The notes beneath the pieces were generated by a model that saw only the letters and a list, made by a program, of their open reading frames with translations, searched no databases and was not told the origin of the DNA. DNA of 29,208 nucleotides, taken from Thermoflexus sp040289485 (GTDB taxonomy: Bacteria > Chloroflexota > Anaerolineae > Thermoflexales > Thermoflexaceae). The stretch is taken from NCBI RefSeq assembly GCF_040289485.1, contig NZ_PSLG01000026.1:1-29208 (forward strand). Reading direction: 5' to 3'. Shown one piece after another: positions 1 to 6,251 of the stretch. Position 1 is the stretch's first letter. Each line of letters starts with the position of its first letter. The position numbers were made by a program, and so were the translations under genes.

Positions 1-62
1 GCAACCGCCTCCTCAACCCCGAAGCCCTCACCGCCCACGGCCTCACCCCCATCACGCCGTGA
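1..62 (+). CDS. C-terminal end of an unidentified protein (partial)
   Basis: An open frame enters from the left edge (first full codon at base 3) and ends at TGA 60-62. It reads N-R-L-L-N-P-E-A-L-T-A-H-G-L-T-P-I-T-P, a plausible protein C-terminus with normal codon use for this genome. Only 19 residues are visible, so no family can be named. The other two forward frames give low-complexity proline/serine/arginine runs, which makes this frame the likeliest. Most of the gene lies outside the window. Confidence 0.45.
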   Translation, partial: NRLLNPEALTAHGLTPITP

Positions 63-78
63 CCGCCCCACGACCCTC

Positions 79-103
79 ACGCCAGGCTCCCTTTGTCTGG
101 CGT
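79..103 (+). terminator. Inverted repeat after the partial gene, possible terminator
   Basis: ACGCCAG (79-85) and CTGGCGT (97-103) form a perfect 7-bp stem with an 11-nt loop, 17 bases after the TGA at 60-62. No T run follows, so an intrinsic terminator is only suggested by position. Confidence 0.35.
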
Positions 104-133
104 CTGCACCGCGATGGTCTGCGAACCCCGCCC

Positions 134-163
134 TTGACCGGGGGGACGTTCCCTGTGTAAAAT
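134..163 (+). promoter_or_regulatory. Sigma-70-type promoter of tRNA-Gln
   Basis: TTGACC (134-139), an 18-bp spacer and TAAAAT (158-163) lie just before the tRNA, whose 5' end is base 176. Transcription would start near 170, giving almost no leader. The match to the housekeeping consensus is strong against a very GC-rich background. Confidence 0.8.
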
Positions 164-175
164 GAAGGACGGCCC

Positions 176-250
176 TGCGGGGTGGTGTAAGGGGCAACAC
201 ACCGGACTCTGGATCCGGGTATGGAGGTTCGAGTCCTCCCCCCGCAGCCA
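176..250 (+). tRNA. tRNA-Gln (anticodon CTG), CCA encoded
   Basis: A full cloverleaf can be drawn by hand. The acceptor arms TGCGGGG (176-182) and CCCCGCA (240-246) pair completely. The D stem is GTGT/ACAC (185-188/197-200). The anticodon stem is CCGGA/TCCGG (202-206/214-218) around loop CTCTGGA, which places CTG at 34-36. The T stem is GGAGG/CCTCC with loop TTCGAGT. G247 is the discriminator and CCA (248-250) is genomically encoded. CTG reads CAG codons, hence glutamine. The gene sits directly upstream of the L21 operon. Confidence 0.95.
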
Positions 251-262
251 GTCCGGCAAGGG

Positions 263-287
263 AAGGGCCGCCCGGCGCGGCCCTTTC
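263..287 (+). terminator. Hairpin with T-rich tail between tRNA-Gln and rplU
   Basis: AAGGGCCG (263-270) pairs perfectly with CGGCCCTT (278-285) around a 7-nt loop, followed by TCTTC. It looks like an intrinsic terminator or attenuator for the tRNA transcript. I found no separate promoter between it and rplU, so part of the transcription into the ribosomal genes may come from read-through. Confidence 0.6.
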
Positions 288-323
288 TTCATCATCGGCG
301 CCAGATCCTTCGGGAGGTCCATC

Positions 324-659
324 GTGTTCGCCGTCATCGAACTGGGTGGGCATCAATATCGTGTCCGGGTCGGCGATCGGATCCAGGTGGAGAAACTCCC
401 CCTCGCGGCCGGCGAGGCCGTGGAGATCGACCGCGTCCTGATGGTCGGGGAAGGGGACCAGGTGCAGATCGGACGGCCTGTGGTGCCGGAGGCCCGGGTG
501 CGGGCCACGGTGCTGGGGCACGTCAAAGGCGAGAAGATCATCGTCTTCAAGTACCGGCCTGGGGCCAAGCGCTATCGGCGCAAGCAGGGCCACCGGCAGA
601 CCTACACGGTCCTGCGCGTGGACGCCATCCAGGTCGGCGCGGTCCCCGTTCAAGGTTGA
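324..659 (+). CDS. rplU: 50S ribosomal protein L21
   Basis: Structural protein of the large ribosomal subunit that binds 23S rRNA, 111 residues, the usual length for L21. Visible family features are the N-terminal FAVIELGGHQYRV, the central beta-barrel, and the basic C-terminal stretch around FKYRPGAKRYRRKQGHRQ that contacts RNA. The start is the GTG at 324, preceded by GGGAGGT at 312-318. A longer frame upstream would run through the tRNA gene and is not used. rpmA follows after 29 bp, the standard L21-L27 pair. Identification is firm; the start codon is nearly certain. Confidence 0.95.
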   Translation: MFAVIELGGHQYRVRVGDRIQVEKLPLAAGEAVEIDRVLMVGEGDQVQIGRPVVPEARVRATVLGHVKGEKIIVFKYRPGAKRYRRKQGHRQTYTVLRVDAIQVGAVPVQG

Positions 660-688
660 ACGAAGAAGAAGAAAGAGAGGAGGCGATC

Positions 689-979
689 ATGGCCCACAAG
701 AAGGGCGGCGGCGCCAGCCGGAACGGACGGGACAGCGAGTCCAAGCGCCGCGGCGTCAAGCGGTTCGACGGTCATTTCGTGCGGGCCGGCAACATCCTGG
801 TCCGCCAGTGCGGCACCCGGATCTACCCCGGCCACAACGTGGGGATGGGCCGGGACTACACCCTGTTCGCGCTGATCGACGGCTATGTGCGCTTCGAGCC
901 GATGCGCGGGGGGCGCAAGCGGGTGAGCGTGTATCCGCACCCCGTGACCCCCGACGGCGCGGCCCAAGCTGGGAGGTGA
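689..979 (+). CDS. rpmA: 50S ribosomal protein L27
   Basis: Large-subunit protein whose N-terminal tail reaches the peptidyl-transferase centre. The 96-residue product begins MAHKKGGGASRNGRDSESKR, a near-perfect L27 N-terminus. It starts directly at the mature end, without the cleaved N-terminal extension seen in Firmicutes such as Staphylococcus. The core NILVRQCGTR.YPG.NVGMGRDYTLFALIDG is also typical. A GAGAGGAGG ribosome site (675-683) precedes ATG 689. The C-terminus runs about ten residues beyond the E. coli protein. It ends two bases before rpmE, so the genes are co-transcribed and probably translationally coupled. Confidence 0.96.
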   Translation: MAHKKGGGASRNGRDSESKRRGVKRFDGHFVRAGNILVRQCGTRIYPGHNVGMGRDYTLFALIDGYVRFEPMRGGRKRVSVYPHPVTPDGAAQAGR

Positions 980-981
980 CG

Positions 982-1311
982 ATGAAGCCGGGGATCCATC
1001 CGACGTGGTATCCCAACGCCCAGGTGATCTGCGCCTGCGGCAACACCTGGACCACCGGCGCGACGGTGCCGGTGGTCCGCACCGATGTTTGCTCCAAATG
1101 CCACCCCTTCTTCACCGGCGAGCAGCGCATCGTCGACAAAGAAGGACAGGTGGACCGCTTCATGCGGCGCCTGAGCGCCCGCGACGAGGAATACCTCAAG
1201 GCGCGGGCGGAGCGGGCCCAGCGCCGCAAACGCAAGCAGGCGGTGATCGAGGTGGTCGAGGAGCCCGAGGCGCTCCTCGAGACCCTGGAGGGCAGCGAGG
1301 AAGAAGGATGA
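982..1311 (+). CDS. rpmE: 50S ribosomal protein L31, zinc-binding type, with acidic C-terminal extension
   Basis: Large-subunit protein at the subunit interface. MKPGIHP.WYPNAQVICACGNTW and then DVCSKCHPFFTGEQRIVDKEGQVDRF are diagnostic of type A L31. The CxC and CxxC pairs form the zinc site, so this is the C+ (zinc-containing) form, not the cysteine-free paralogue induced under zinc limitation. The protein has 109 residues against about 65-75 for most L31. The extra ~35 residues form a basic helix-like stretch (AERAQRRKRKQ) followed by an acidic tail ending EGSEEEG. The gene overlaps no neighbour but starts 2 bp after rpmA. rpmE followed by tdk is also the gene order in Bacillus subtilis. 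Confidence 0.95.
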   Translation: MKPGIHPTWYPNAQVICACGNTWTTGATVPVVRTDVCSKCHPFFTGEQRIVDKEGQVDRFMRRLSARDEEYLKARAERAQRRKRKQAVIEVVEEPEALLETLEGSEEEG

Positions 1312-1404
1312 TATCGGCGGGCGGGCCCTGGCGGCCAGCTCGCCGGTTTTCCCAGCCAGACGCGGCTGTGCTCCGGACATCAACCGACCCTGAGAAGAGG
1401 TGGC

Positions 1405-1420
1405 CGCCTCCATGGAGGCG
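1405..1420. repeat. Perfect 16-bp palindrome upstream of tdk
   Basis: CGCCTCCATGGAGGCG reads the same on both strands. It lies 46 bp before the tdk start in the 154-bp gap after rpmE. It could be an operator or a short RNA hairpin. No promoter consensus is visible next to it. Confidence 0.6.
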
Positions 1421-1465
1421 AGAACGGCACAGGATCTGCGGCCCCTGGGGATCGGGGAGGCCGCC

Positions 1466-2041
1466 ATGGACCGTAAACGGAGCGGCTGGGTGGAGGTGAT
1501 CTGCGGGTGCATGTTCAGCGGCAAGACCGAGGAACTCATCCGCCGGCTCCGCCGCGCCCAGATCGCCCGCCAGCAGGTCCAGGTGTTCAAGCCCGCCATC
1601 GACACTCGCTACAGCGTGGAGCGGGTGCGTTCCCACAACGGCATGGACATCGAGGCCATCCCGGTGCCCCACGCCCGGGCCATCCTGGAGCATCTCCAGC
1701 CGGAGACCACCGTGGTGGGTATCGATGAGGCCCAATTCTTCGACTGGGAGATCGCCGAGGTGGTCCAGGAACTGGCCGAGCGGGGGATCCGGGTGATCGT
1801 GGCGGGGCTGGATATGGATTTCCGGGGCGAGCCTTTCGGGCCCATGCCGCTCCTCATGGCCCAGGCCGAGCGCGTCGATAAACTCCACGCCATCTGCGTG
1901 GTCTGCGGGGCGCCAGCCACCCGAACCCAACGCCTGATCGATGGGCGGCCGGCCCGTTACGACGACCCGGTGATCCTGGTCGGCGGGAGCGAGACCTACG
2001 AGGCCCGCTGCCGTCGGTGCCATGTGGTCCCCCGGGATTGA
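1466..2041 (+). CDS. tdk: Thymidine kinase
   Basis: Type II thymidine kinase: ATP + thymidine gives dTMP in pyrimidine salvage, in the cytosol. The 191-residue product has the P-loop GCMFSGKT (14-21), the DEAQFF motif with catalytic Glu88, the lasso-region consensus, and a structural zinc site from CVVC (144-147) and CRRC (182-185). Length is normal for the family. ATG 1466 is chosen because GGGGAGG (1454-1460) stands 5 bases before it and the protein then begins right before the conserved WVEVICG strand. An in-frame upstream start at 1400 or 1412 lacks such a site and falls in the palindrome. The gene lies between L31 and hpt, a nucleotide-supply context. Confidence 0.95.
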   Translation: MDRKRSGWVEVICGCMFSGKTEELIRRLRRAQIARQQVQVFKPAIDTRYSVERVRSHNGMDIEAIPVPHARAILEHLQPETTVVGIDEAQFFDWEIAEVVQELAERGIRVIVAGLDMDFRGEPFGPMPLLMAQAERVDKLHAICVVCGAPATRTQRLIDGRPARYDDPVILVGGSETYEARCRRCHVVPRD

Positions 2042-2050
2042 GCAGGCATC

Positions 2051-2073
2051 GCGGGGGCCCTCGGAGGGCCCGC
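2051..2073. repeat. Bulged inverted repeat between tdk and hpt
   Basis: GCGGG (2051-2055) pairs with CCCGC (2069-2073) and CCCT (2058-2061) with AGGG (2065-2068) around a 3-nt loop, with a GG bulge. It starts 10 bases after the tdk stop. No T run follows, so it is more likely an mRNA-stabilising hairpin or weak pause site than a terminator. Confidence 0.4.
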
Positions 2074-2101
2074 TGCCGGCTCCGAGGATGGAGGCCTGAG
2101 T

Positions 2102-2707
2102 ATGGAACCATCCATGGAGGGACCAGATCGCTGGGGGTGCGCGCACCTGATCGAGCAGGTGCTGATCCCTGCCGAAGCGTTACAGCGCCGCATCGCCGAA
2201 CTGGGCGCCCAGATCTCCCGAGATTACGCGGGCAAGGATCTGATCCTGGTCTGCGTGTTGAAGGGCGGCGTGGTGTTCCTCACCGACCTCATGCGCCACA
2301 TCACCATCCCGCACGAGATCGACTTCATGGCCATCACCAGTTACGGCGTCGGCGCCCGTCAGTCCACCGGGGTGGTGCGCATCCTCATGGACCTGCAAAC
2401 CAACATCGAGGGCCGCCACGTCCTCATCGTCGAGGACATCGTGGACAGCGGCCGGACCCTGGATCACATCCTGCGGCTGCTGTGGACCCGGAACCCCGCC
2501 ACCCTGCGGGTGTGCGCCCTTCTGAACAAGAAGGCCCGCCGCGAAATCGACGTCCCCCTGGACTACGTGGGCTTCGAGATCCCCAACGTCTTCGTCTTCG
2601 GCTACGGCCTCGACCTGGACGAGAAGTTCCGCAACCTCCCCTTCGTCGCCGTGCTCAAGCCGGAGGCCCTAGAGGCCATCGCGGCCGAGGCCGGAGAGGC
2701 CGGATGA
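2102..2707 (+). CDS. hpt: Hypoxanthine phosphoribosyltransferase
   Basis: Purine salvage enzyme that converts hypoxanthine (and usually guanine) plus PRPP to IMP/GMP in the cytosol. The 201-residue product carries the PRPP-binding loop VLIVEDIVDSGRTL with the acidic pair E111-D112. It also has the pyrophosphate loop VLKGG (52-56), the flexible loop MAITSYG, and the base-binding segment DYVGFEIPNVFVFGYGLD.DEKFRNLPF typical of bacterial Hpt. GGATGGAGG (2086-2094) precedes ATG 2102; a second in-frame ATG at 2114 is possible but less well placed. Family proteins are about 175-185 residues, so roughly 15 N-terminal residues are extra. In many bacteria hpt neighbours tilS/ftsH, which is not the case here. 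Confidence 0.95.
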   Translation: MEPSMEGPDRWGCAHLIEQVLIPAEALQRRIAELGAQISRDYAGKDLILVCVLKGGVVFLTDLMRHITIPHEIDFMAITSYGVGARQSTGVVRILMDLQTNIEGRHVLIVEDIVDSGRTLDHILRLLWTRNPATLRVCALLNKKARREIDVPLDYVGFEIPNVFVFGYGLDLDEKFRNLPFVAVLKPEALEAIAAEAGEAG

Positions 2708-2721
2708 GAGCCTGGGGGCCC

Positions 2722-2751
2722 TTGCCCGGGCCCGGCGGGGCCGCCTAAAAT
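2722..2751 (+). promoter_or_regulatory. Promoter of the dehydrogenase-aminotransferase unit
   Basis: TTGCCC (2722-2727), 18-bp spacer, TAAAAT (2746-2751). Transcription should begin near 2758, leaving about 200 nt of 5' leader before the ATG at 2958. Confidence 0.65.
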
Positions 2752-2756
2752 AGGCG
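2742..2756. promoter_or_regulatory. Palindrome centred on the -10 box, candidate operator
   Basis: CGCCTA-AAA-TAGGCG is a perfect inverted repeat (6-bp arms, 3-bp centre) that contains the whole TAAAAT -10 box. A repressor bound here would block RNA polymerase directly. No regulator gene lies next to it, so the binding protein is unknown. Confidence 0.45.
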
Positions 2757-2788
2757 ACGAAGCCGATCCTTCAGCCCGGGGGCCAGGC

Positions 2789-2890
2789 ATGAGACCATCC
2801 ATGGGTTCCGGCGGGCCTGCACGGCGCTCGGCCGCGCCCCGCATGCGGCGCTGCCATTTCTGGGTCATCTGGGCGACGGCGGACTGTTGA
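2789..2890 (+). CDS. Possible 33-codon leader peptide
   Basis: Within the ~200-nt leader an ATG at 2789, preceded by a purine-rich GGGGGCCAGG, opens a 33-codon frame ending at TGA 2888-2890. It includes the segment H-F-W-V-I-W near its end. A weak bulged hairpin (TGAGG 2896-2900 with CCTCA 2924-2928) follows directly, before the ribosome site of the next gene. That arrangement recalls attenuator leaders. Such short frames are common by chance at this GC content, so this is only a candidate. Confidence 0.2.
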   Translation: MRPSMGSGGPARRSAAPRMRRCHFWVIWATADC

Positions 2891-2957
2891 CTCCCTGAGG
2901 ATCCCCCCGGCTGTCTGCTCCGGCCTCATCTCCTGAATTTCCCCAAGGAAGGAGGCC

Positions 2958-4085
2958 ATGCGCGTCTTGGCCTTAGGAGGGGCAGGGGCGGTGGCCCGTG
3001 AGGCCACCCGCGACCTCTGCCGATCCGGCGAGGCCATCCGCGAGATCGTGATCGCCGACATCGACCCCGCCAAGGCGGAGGGCCTCGCCCGCGATCTGGG
3101 CGACCCGCGGGTGCGGGTCGTCCCCGTAGACGTGCGCGACGAGGAGGCCCTGGTCCGCCTGATCCGCGGCTTCGACGTGGTGATGAACGGCCTCCCCTTC
3201 GCCTACGACGTGCTGGTCACCCGCGCCTGCGTCGAGGCCGGCGTCAGCGGGGTGGATCTGGCCTTCGACGAGGCGCAGTTCGATCTGGACGAGGCCGCCC
3301 GGGCGAAGGGCGTGGTGTTCATCGCCGGCGTGGGCGCCACCCCGGGCACGACCAACGTGATGGCCGCCTACGCTGCCCGACAACTGGATCAGGTGGAGGC
3401 GGTGGAGATCGCCTTCGCCGCCTTCCGATGCCTAGCCCCCTCCCCCGGCCTGCTCCGCACCACCCTCTGGGAGTTCAACCCCGAGGAGCCGGAGCGGGCG
3501 ATGGTCTACTGGGAGGAAGGGGCCTGGCATCCGGCCCCGCCCTTCTCCGGGGAGAAGCGGGCGCGCTTCCACGAGCAGATCGGCGAACAGACCGTTTACT
3601 ACGTGCCCCACGACGAGGCCCGGACCATGCCCCGCAGCTTCCCGGGGGTGCGCCGGGTGGCCGTCCGGGGGTGCTTTCCGCCCCCCGTGATGCAGGCGAT
3701 GCGCGCCCTCTACGATCTGGGCGCCCTCTCTTCCACCCCGGTCCCCATGGACGGAGGGTCCTGGCCGGCCATCGATGTGGTCGCTCGCCTCCTGGCCGCT
3801 CTCCCCGCCTCCCGGCGGAACGAGCGCTGGGCCTACGGGCTGGTGGTGGAGGTCCACGGCCGGCAGGGCGGGCGGCCCCGCACCTTCGTCCTGCGCAACC
3901 GGCATCCGCCCCAGGAGGTCTGGGGCGGCGAGGCCGCCTACTACCGGAACATCGGGGCCCAGATGATCGCCCGCGGGGAGATCCCCGCCCGCGGCGTGGT
4001 CCCCCCCGAGCGGGCGATCCCCCCGGAGCGGTTCTTCGAGGAACTGGCCCGGCGGGGGATCCAGATCGAGATGGCTGAAGCATAG
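2958..4085 (+). CDS. Saccharopine dehydrogenase-like NAD(P)-dependent oxidoreductase
   Basis: The 375-residue protein opens with a Rossmann fold (VLALGGAGAVAREATRDL, residues 3-20, then the acidic IADIDPAKA at the end of beta-2). The domain order matches the saccharopine dehydrogenase / L-lysine 6-dehydrogenase / carboxynorspermidine dehydrogenase superfamily. The GVGATPGTTNVMAAYAA segment after the nucleotide domain is characteristic. Such enzymes reduce or oxidise a C-N bond in amino acids or polyamines; the substrate here cannot be read from sequence. AAGGAAGGAGG just upstream supports ATG 2958. The class III aminotransferase follows 40 bp later, so both probably act on one amino-acid substrate. 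It follows a palindromic promoter and a long leader, suggesting it is inducible. Confidence 0.8.
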   Translation: MRVLALGGAGAVAREATRDLCRSGEAIREIVIADIDPAKAEGLARDLGDPRVRVVPVDVRDEEALVRLIRGFDVVMNGLPFAYDVLVTRACVEAGVSGVDLAFDEAQFDLDEAARAKGVVFIAGVGATPGTTNVMAAYAARQLDQVEAVEIAFAAFRCLAPSPGLLRTTLWEFNPEEPERAMVYWEEGAWHPAPPFSGEKRARFHEQIGEQTVYYVPHDEARTMPRSFPGVRRVAVRGCFPPPVMQAMRALYDLGALSSTPVPMDGGSWPAIDVVARLLAALPASRRNERWAYGLVVEVHGRQGGRPRTFVLRNRHPPQEVWGGEAAYYRNIGAQMIARGEIPARGVVPPERAIPPERFFEELARRGIQIEMAEA

Positions 4086-4125
4086 CGGCAGGCGTCCATA
4101 CGAACACCCGAAACAGGAGGAGCCC

Positions 4126-5475
4126 ATGCGCCATTGGCCGAAGACCCGAGAACGGTTCCGCCGTGCGAAGGAAGTGATGCCCTGGGGGGTAACCTCCAAC
4201 TTCCGCTACTGGGGCGACGAAGAGACCATGGTGGTGAGCCGGGGCGAAGGGCCCTACATCTATGATATGGACGGCAACCGATATGTGGACTACCGCCTGG
4301 GCTACGGCCCGGTGATCCTGGGGCACGGCCACTCCACGGTGGTGGAACGGGTGAGCCAGGCCATCCGGGATGGAGTGATCTTCGCCGCGACCACAGAATG
4401 GGAGATCCGGGCGGCGGAGCGGATCATCCGGATGACGGGCGTGGACATGGTGCGGTTCTCCAACTCGGGGACCGAGGCGACCATGCACGCCCTGCGCATC
4501 GCCAGGGCCTACACCGGGCGGGAGAAGGTGATCAAGTTCGAGGGGCAGTATCACGGCCACCACGATTACTTGCTCTTCTCCACGGCCATGGCCCTGCGGC
4601 AGGCCATGGGCAGCCGCCGCCATCCTATCCCGGTCACCGCCAGCTCGGGCATCCCCCGCGTCATCGCCGACCTGGTCATCACCCTGCCCTTCAACGATTT
4701 CGAGGCCGTGGAGCGCACAGTGAAGGCCAAATGGGGGGACATCGCCGCCATCATCGTCGAGCCCATGCTGGGCAACAGCGCGGCCATCATGCCCCACCCC
4801 GAGTTCCTTCCCTTCCTGCGGCGCCTGTGCGATGAATACGGGATCGTGCTGATCTTTGACGAGGTCAAGACCGGGTTCCGCATCGCCCGGGGCGGCGCCC
4901 AGGAATACTTCGGGGTGCGGGCCGACCTGGCCACCTATGCCAAGGCCATGGGCAACGGCTTCCCCATCTCGGCCATCGGGGGCCGCCGGGAGATCATGAT
5001 GACCATCGAGCCGGGGGCGGTGGCCCACGCCGGGACCTACAACGGCAACGTGGTGGGAACGGCCGCCGCCGACGCCACCCTGGAGGTCCTGGAGACCACC
5101 GACGCCCTGGAGCGGGCTGCCCGGGCCGGCGAGCGGCTGATGCGGGGGATCAGCGAGATCCTGACCGAGGCCGGCATCCCCCACGCCGTCTCCGGACATC
5201 CCAACATGTTCAGCTTCCTGTTGAACTTCGAGGGGACCCCCCGCGATCACCGCGACACCATGCGCAGCGACATCGAACTCTACGCGGAGATCGGGCTGGC
5301 CTGCTACGAGCGCGGGGTGATGTTCGAGGTGGATCCACGGGAGCCGTGGTTCACCTCGGCCGCCCATACCCCCGAGGTGGTCGACGAGACCCTCAACCGG
5401 TTCGCCGACGCCGTGCGCGCCGTCCTCAAAGGCCGGCGCCTCGGGCCGGCCGAGATCACCGCGGTGGGCAAGTAG
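4126..5475 (+). CDS. Class III PLP-dependent aminotransferase (glutamate-1-semialdehyde aminomutase-like)
   Basis: The 449-residue enzyme has fold-type I aminotransferase features: SNSGTEA (112-118) for PLP phosphate binding, IFDEVKTGFR with Asp245 to the pyridine nitrogen, and YAKAMGNGFP with the Schiff-base Lys273. The N-terminal VMPWGVTSNFRYW and the D.DGNRYVDY..GYGP.ILGHGH motif resemble the glutamate-1-semialdehyde aminomutase branch. It is longer than HemL, lies in a non-haem context, and its C-terminal half diverges, so a different substrate is likely. AGGAGGAG lies just before ATG 4126. Pairing with the saccharopine-dehydrogenase-like gene suggests catabolism of lysine or another diamino or beta-amino acid; this is inference. 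Confidence 0.85.
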   Translation: MRHWPKTRERFRRAKEVMPWGVTSNFRYWGDEETMVVSRGEGPYIYDMDGNRYVDYRLGYGPVILGHGHSTVVERVSQAIRDGVIFAATTEWEIRAAERIIRMTGVDMVRFSNSGTEATMHALRIARAYTGREKVIKFEGQYHGHHDYLLFSTAMALRQAMGSRRHPIPVTASSGIPRVIADLVITLPFNDFEAVERTVKAKWGDIAAIIVEPMLGNSAAIMPHPEFLPFLRRLCDEYGIVLIFDEVKTGFRIARGGAQEYFGVRADLATYAKAMGNGFPISAIGGRREIMMTIEPGAVAHAGTYNGNVVGTAAADATLEVLETTDALERAARAGERLMRGISEILTEAGIPHAVSGHPNMFSFLLNFEGTPRDHRDTMRSDIELYAEIGLACYERGVMFEVDPREPWFTSAAHTPEVVDETLNRFADAVRAVLKGRRLGPAEITAVGK

Positions 5476-5497
5476 CCAGAAGGAGGCCGGCCCAACC

Positions 5498-6091
5498 ATG
5501 GCCCGCCGCAACCGCGTGGTCGGCGAGACGACCCTCCCCTCCGGCCATCGCCTCGTCCTCGTGCACGGTGATCTCACCGAGGAGGAAGCCGAGGCCCTGG
5601 TCAACGCGGCCAACGCCTGGCTGCAGCACGGGGGCGGCGTGGCCGGGGCCCTCGTCCGCAAAGGCGGTCCCCAGATCCAGGAGGAAAGCACGGAATGGGT
5701 GCGCCGGCACGGCCCCCTCCCGGTCGGCGGCGTGGCCATCACCGGGGCGGGGCGCCTGAAGGCGCGGGCGATCCTCCACGTAGTCGGCCCCGTGTGGGCC
5801 GGCGGGGACCAGGGGGAGGACCGCATGCTGGCGGAGGCGATCCGAAACGTCCTGGAGACGGCCCGGCAGCAGGGTTACCGGCGCATCGCCATGCCGGCCA
5901 TCAGCACCGGCATCTTCGGGTTCCCGAAGGAGCGGGCGGCCCCCCTCTTTTGGGAAACCATCGCCGCCTTCGCCGCCGCCCACCCCGGTGAGCCGCCCCA
6001 TGAGATCCGGCTGGTCCTTCTTGACGAGGCCACCCTGCAGCCCTTCGAAGCCGCCTTCCGGGCCCGCTTCGAAGGCCCAGGGCCCGGATAA
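5498..6091 (+). CDS. Macro-domain protein (ADP-ribose/O-acetyl-ADP-ribose binding)
   Basis: The 197-residue protein is a single macro domain. The strand VLVHGDLTEEEAEALVNAANAWLQHGGGVAGAL carries the adenine-contacting Asp and the catalytic-loop NAANxxLxxGGGVAGA signature. AMPAISTGIFGFPKE is the diphosphate-binding loop. Proteins of this MacroD type hydrolyse O-acetyl-ADP-ribose or remove mono-ADP-ribose from acidic residues. AAGGAGG sits about 10 bases before ATG 5498, 22 bp behind the aminotransferase stop, so it is probably the third gene of that operon. About 20 extra N-terminal residues precede the domain. What an NAD-derived metabolite does in this operon is not evident. Confidence 0.9.
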   Translation: MARRNRVVGETTLPSGHRLVLVHGDLTEEEAEALVNAANAWLQHGGGVAGALVRKGGPQIQEESTEWVRRHGPLPVGGVAITGAGRLKARAILHVVGPVWAGGDQGEDRMLAEAIRNVLETARQQGYRRIAMPAISTGIFGFPKERAAPLFWETIAAFAAAHPGEPPHEIRLVLLDEATLQPFEAAFRARFEGPGPG

Positions 6092-6128
6092 AAACCCTCC
6101 CCGGCCGCCGTCGCACCGGGCGGGAGGG
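6091..6128 (-). terminator. Hairpin after the macro-domain gene with a T run on the - strand
   Basis: CCCTCCC (6095-6101) pairs with GGGAGGG (6122-6128). On the + strand no T run follows. On the - strand the stem is followed directly by TTTTT (complement of 6090-6094). It therefore looks like a terminator for leftward transcripts, although no gene is annotated leftward here; gcv read-through is the only obvious source. Confidence 0.35.
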
Positions 6129-6204
6129 CGGCGCCGGCCCAGCGCCTCCTTCCTGCCGGGCTTTTTCCTCGGAAACCAAGCCCGAGCCCCCACGGTTTTC
6201 GGTT

Positions 6205-6210
6205 TAAAAT
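6205..6210 (+). promoter_or_regulatory. Possible -10 element of the kinase gene
   Basis: TAAAAT lies 41 bp before the kinase start. No recognisable -35 hexamer is found 16-19 bp upstream, so this is a half promoter only. Confidence 0.3.
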
Positions 6211-6251
6211 GAGAGAAGACGCCCCACGGAGATCTGGAGAAGAGGGCCGCC

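Noticed and set aside
162..323. N-terminal extension of L21 beginning at 162
   Set aside because: It would be translated from the tRNA-Gln gene and its hairpin; the GTG at 324 has a ribosome site and the conserved N-terminus.
3475..5826. Very long open frame (783 codons) on the - strand opposite the dehydrogenase and aminotransferase genes
   Set aside because: It lies antisense to two clear enzymes, is low-complexity (runs of P, G, R, H) and has no motif. GC-rich third positions remove stop codons from the opposite strand.
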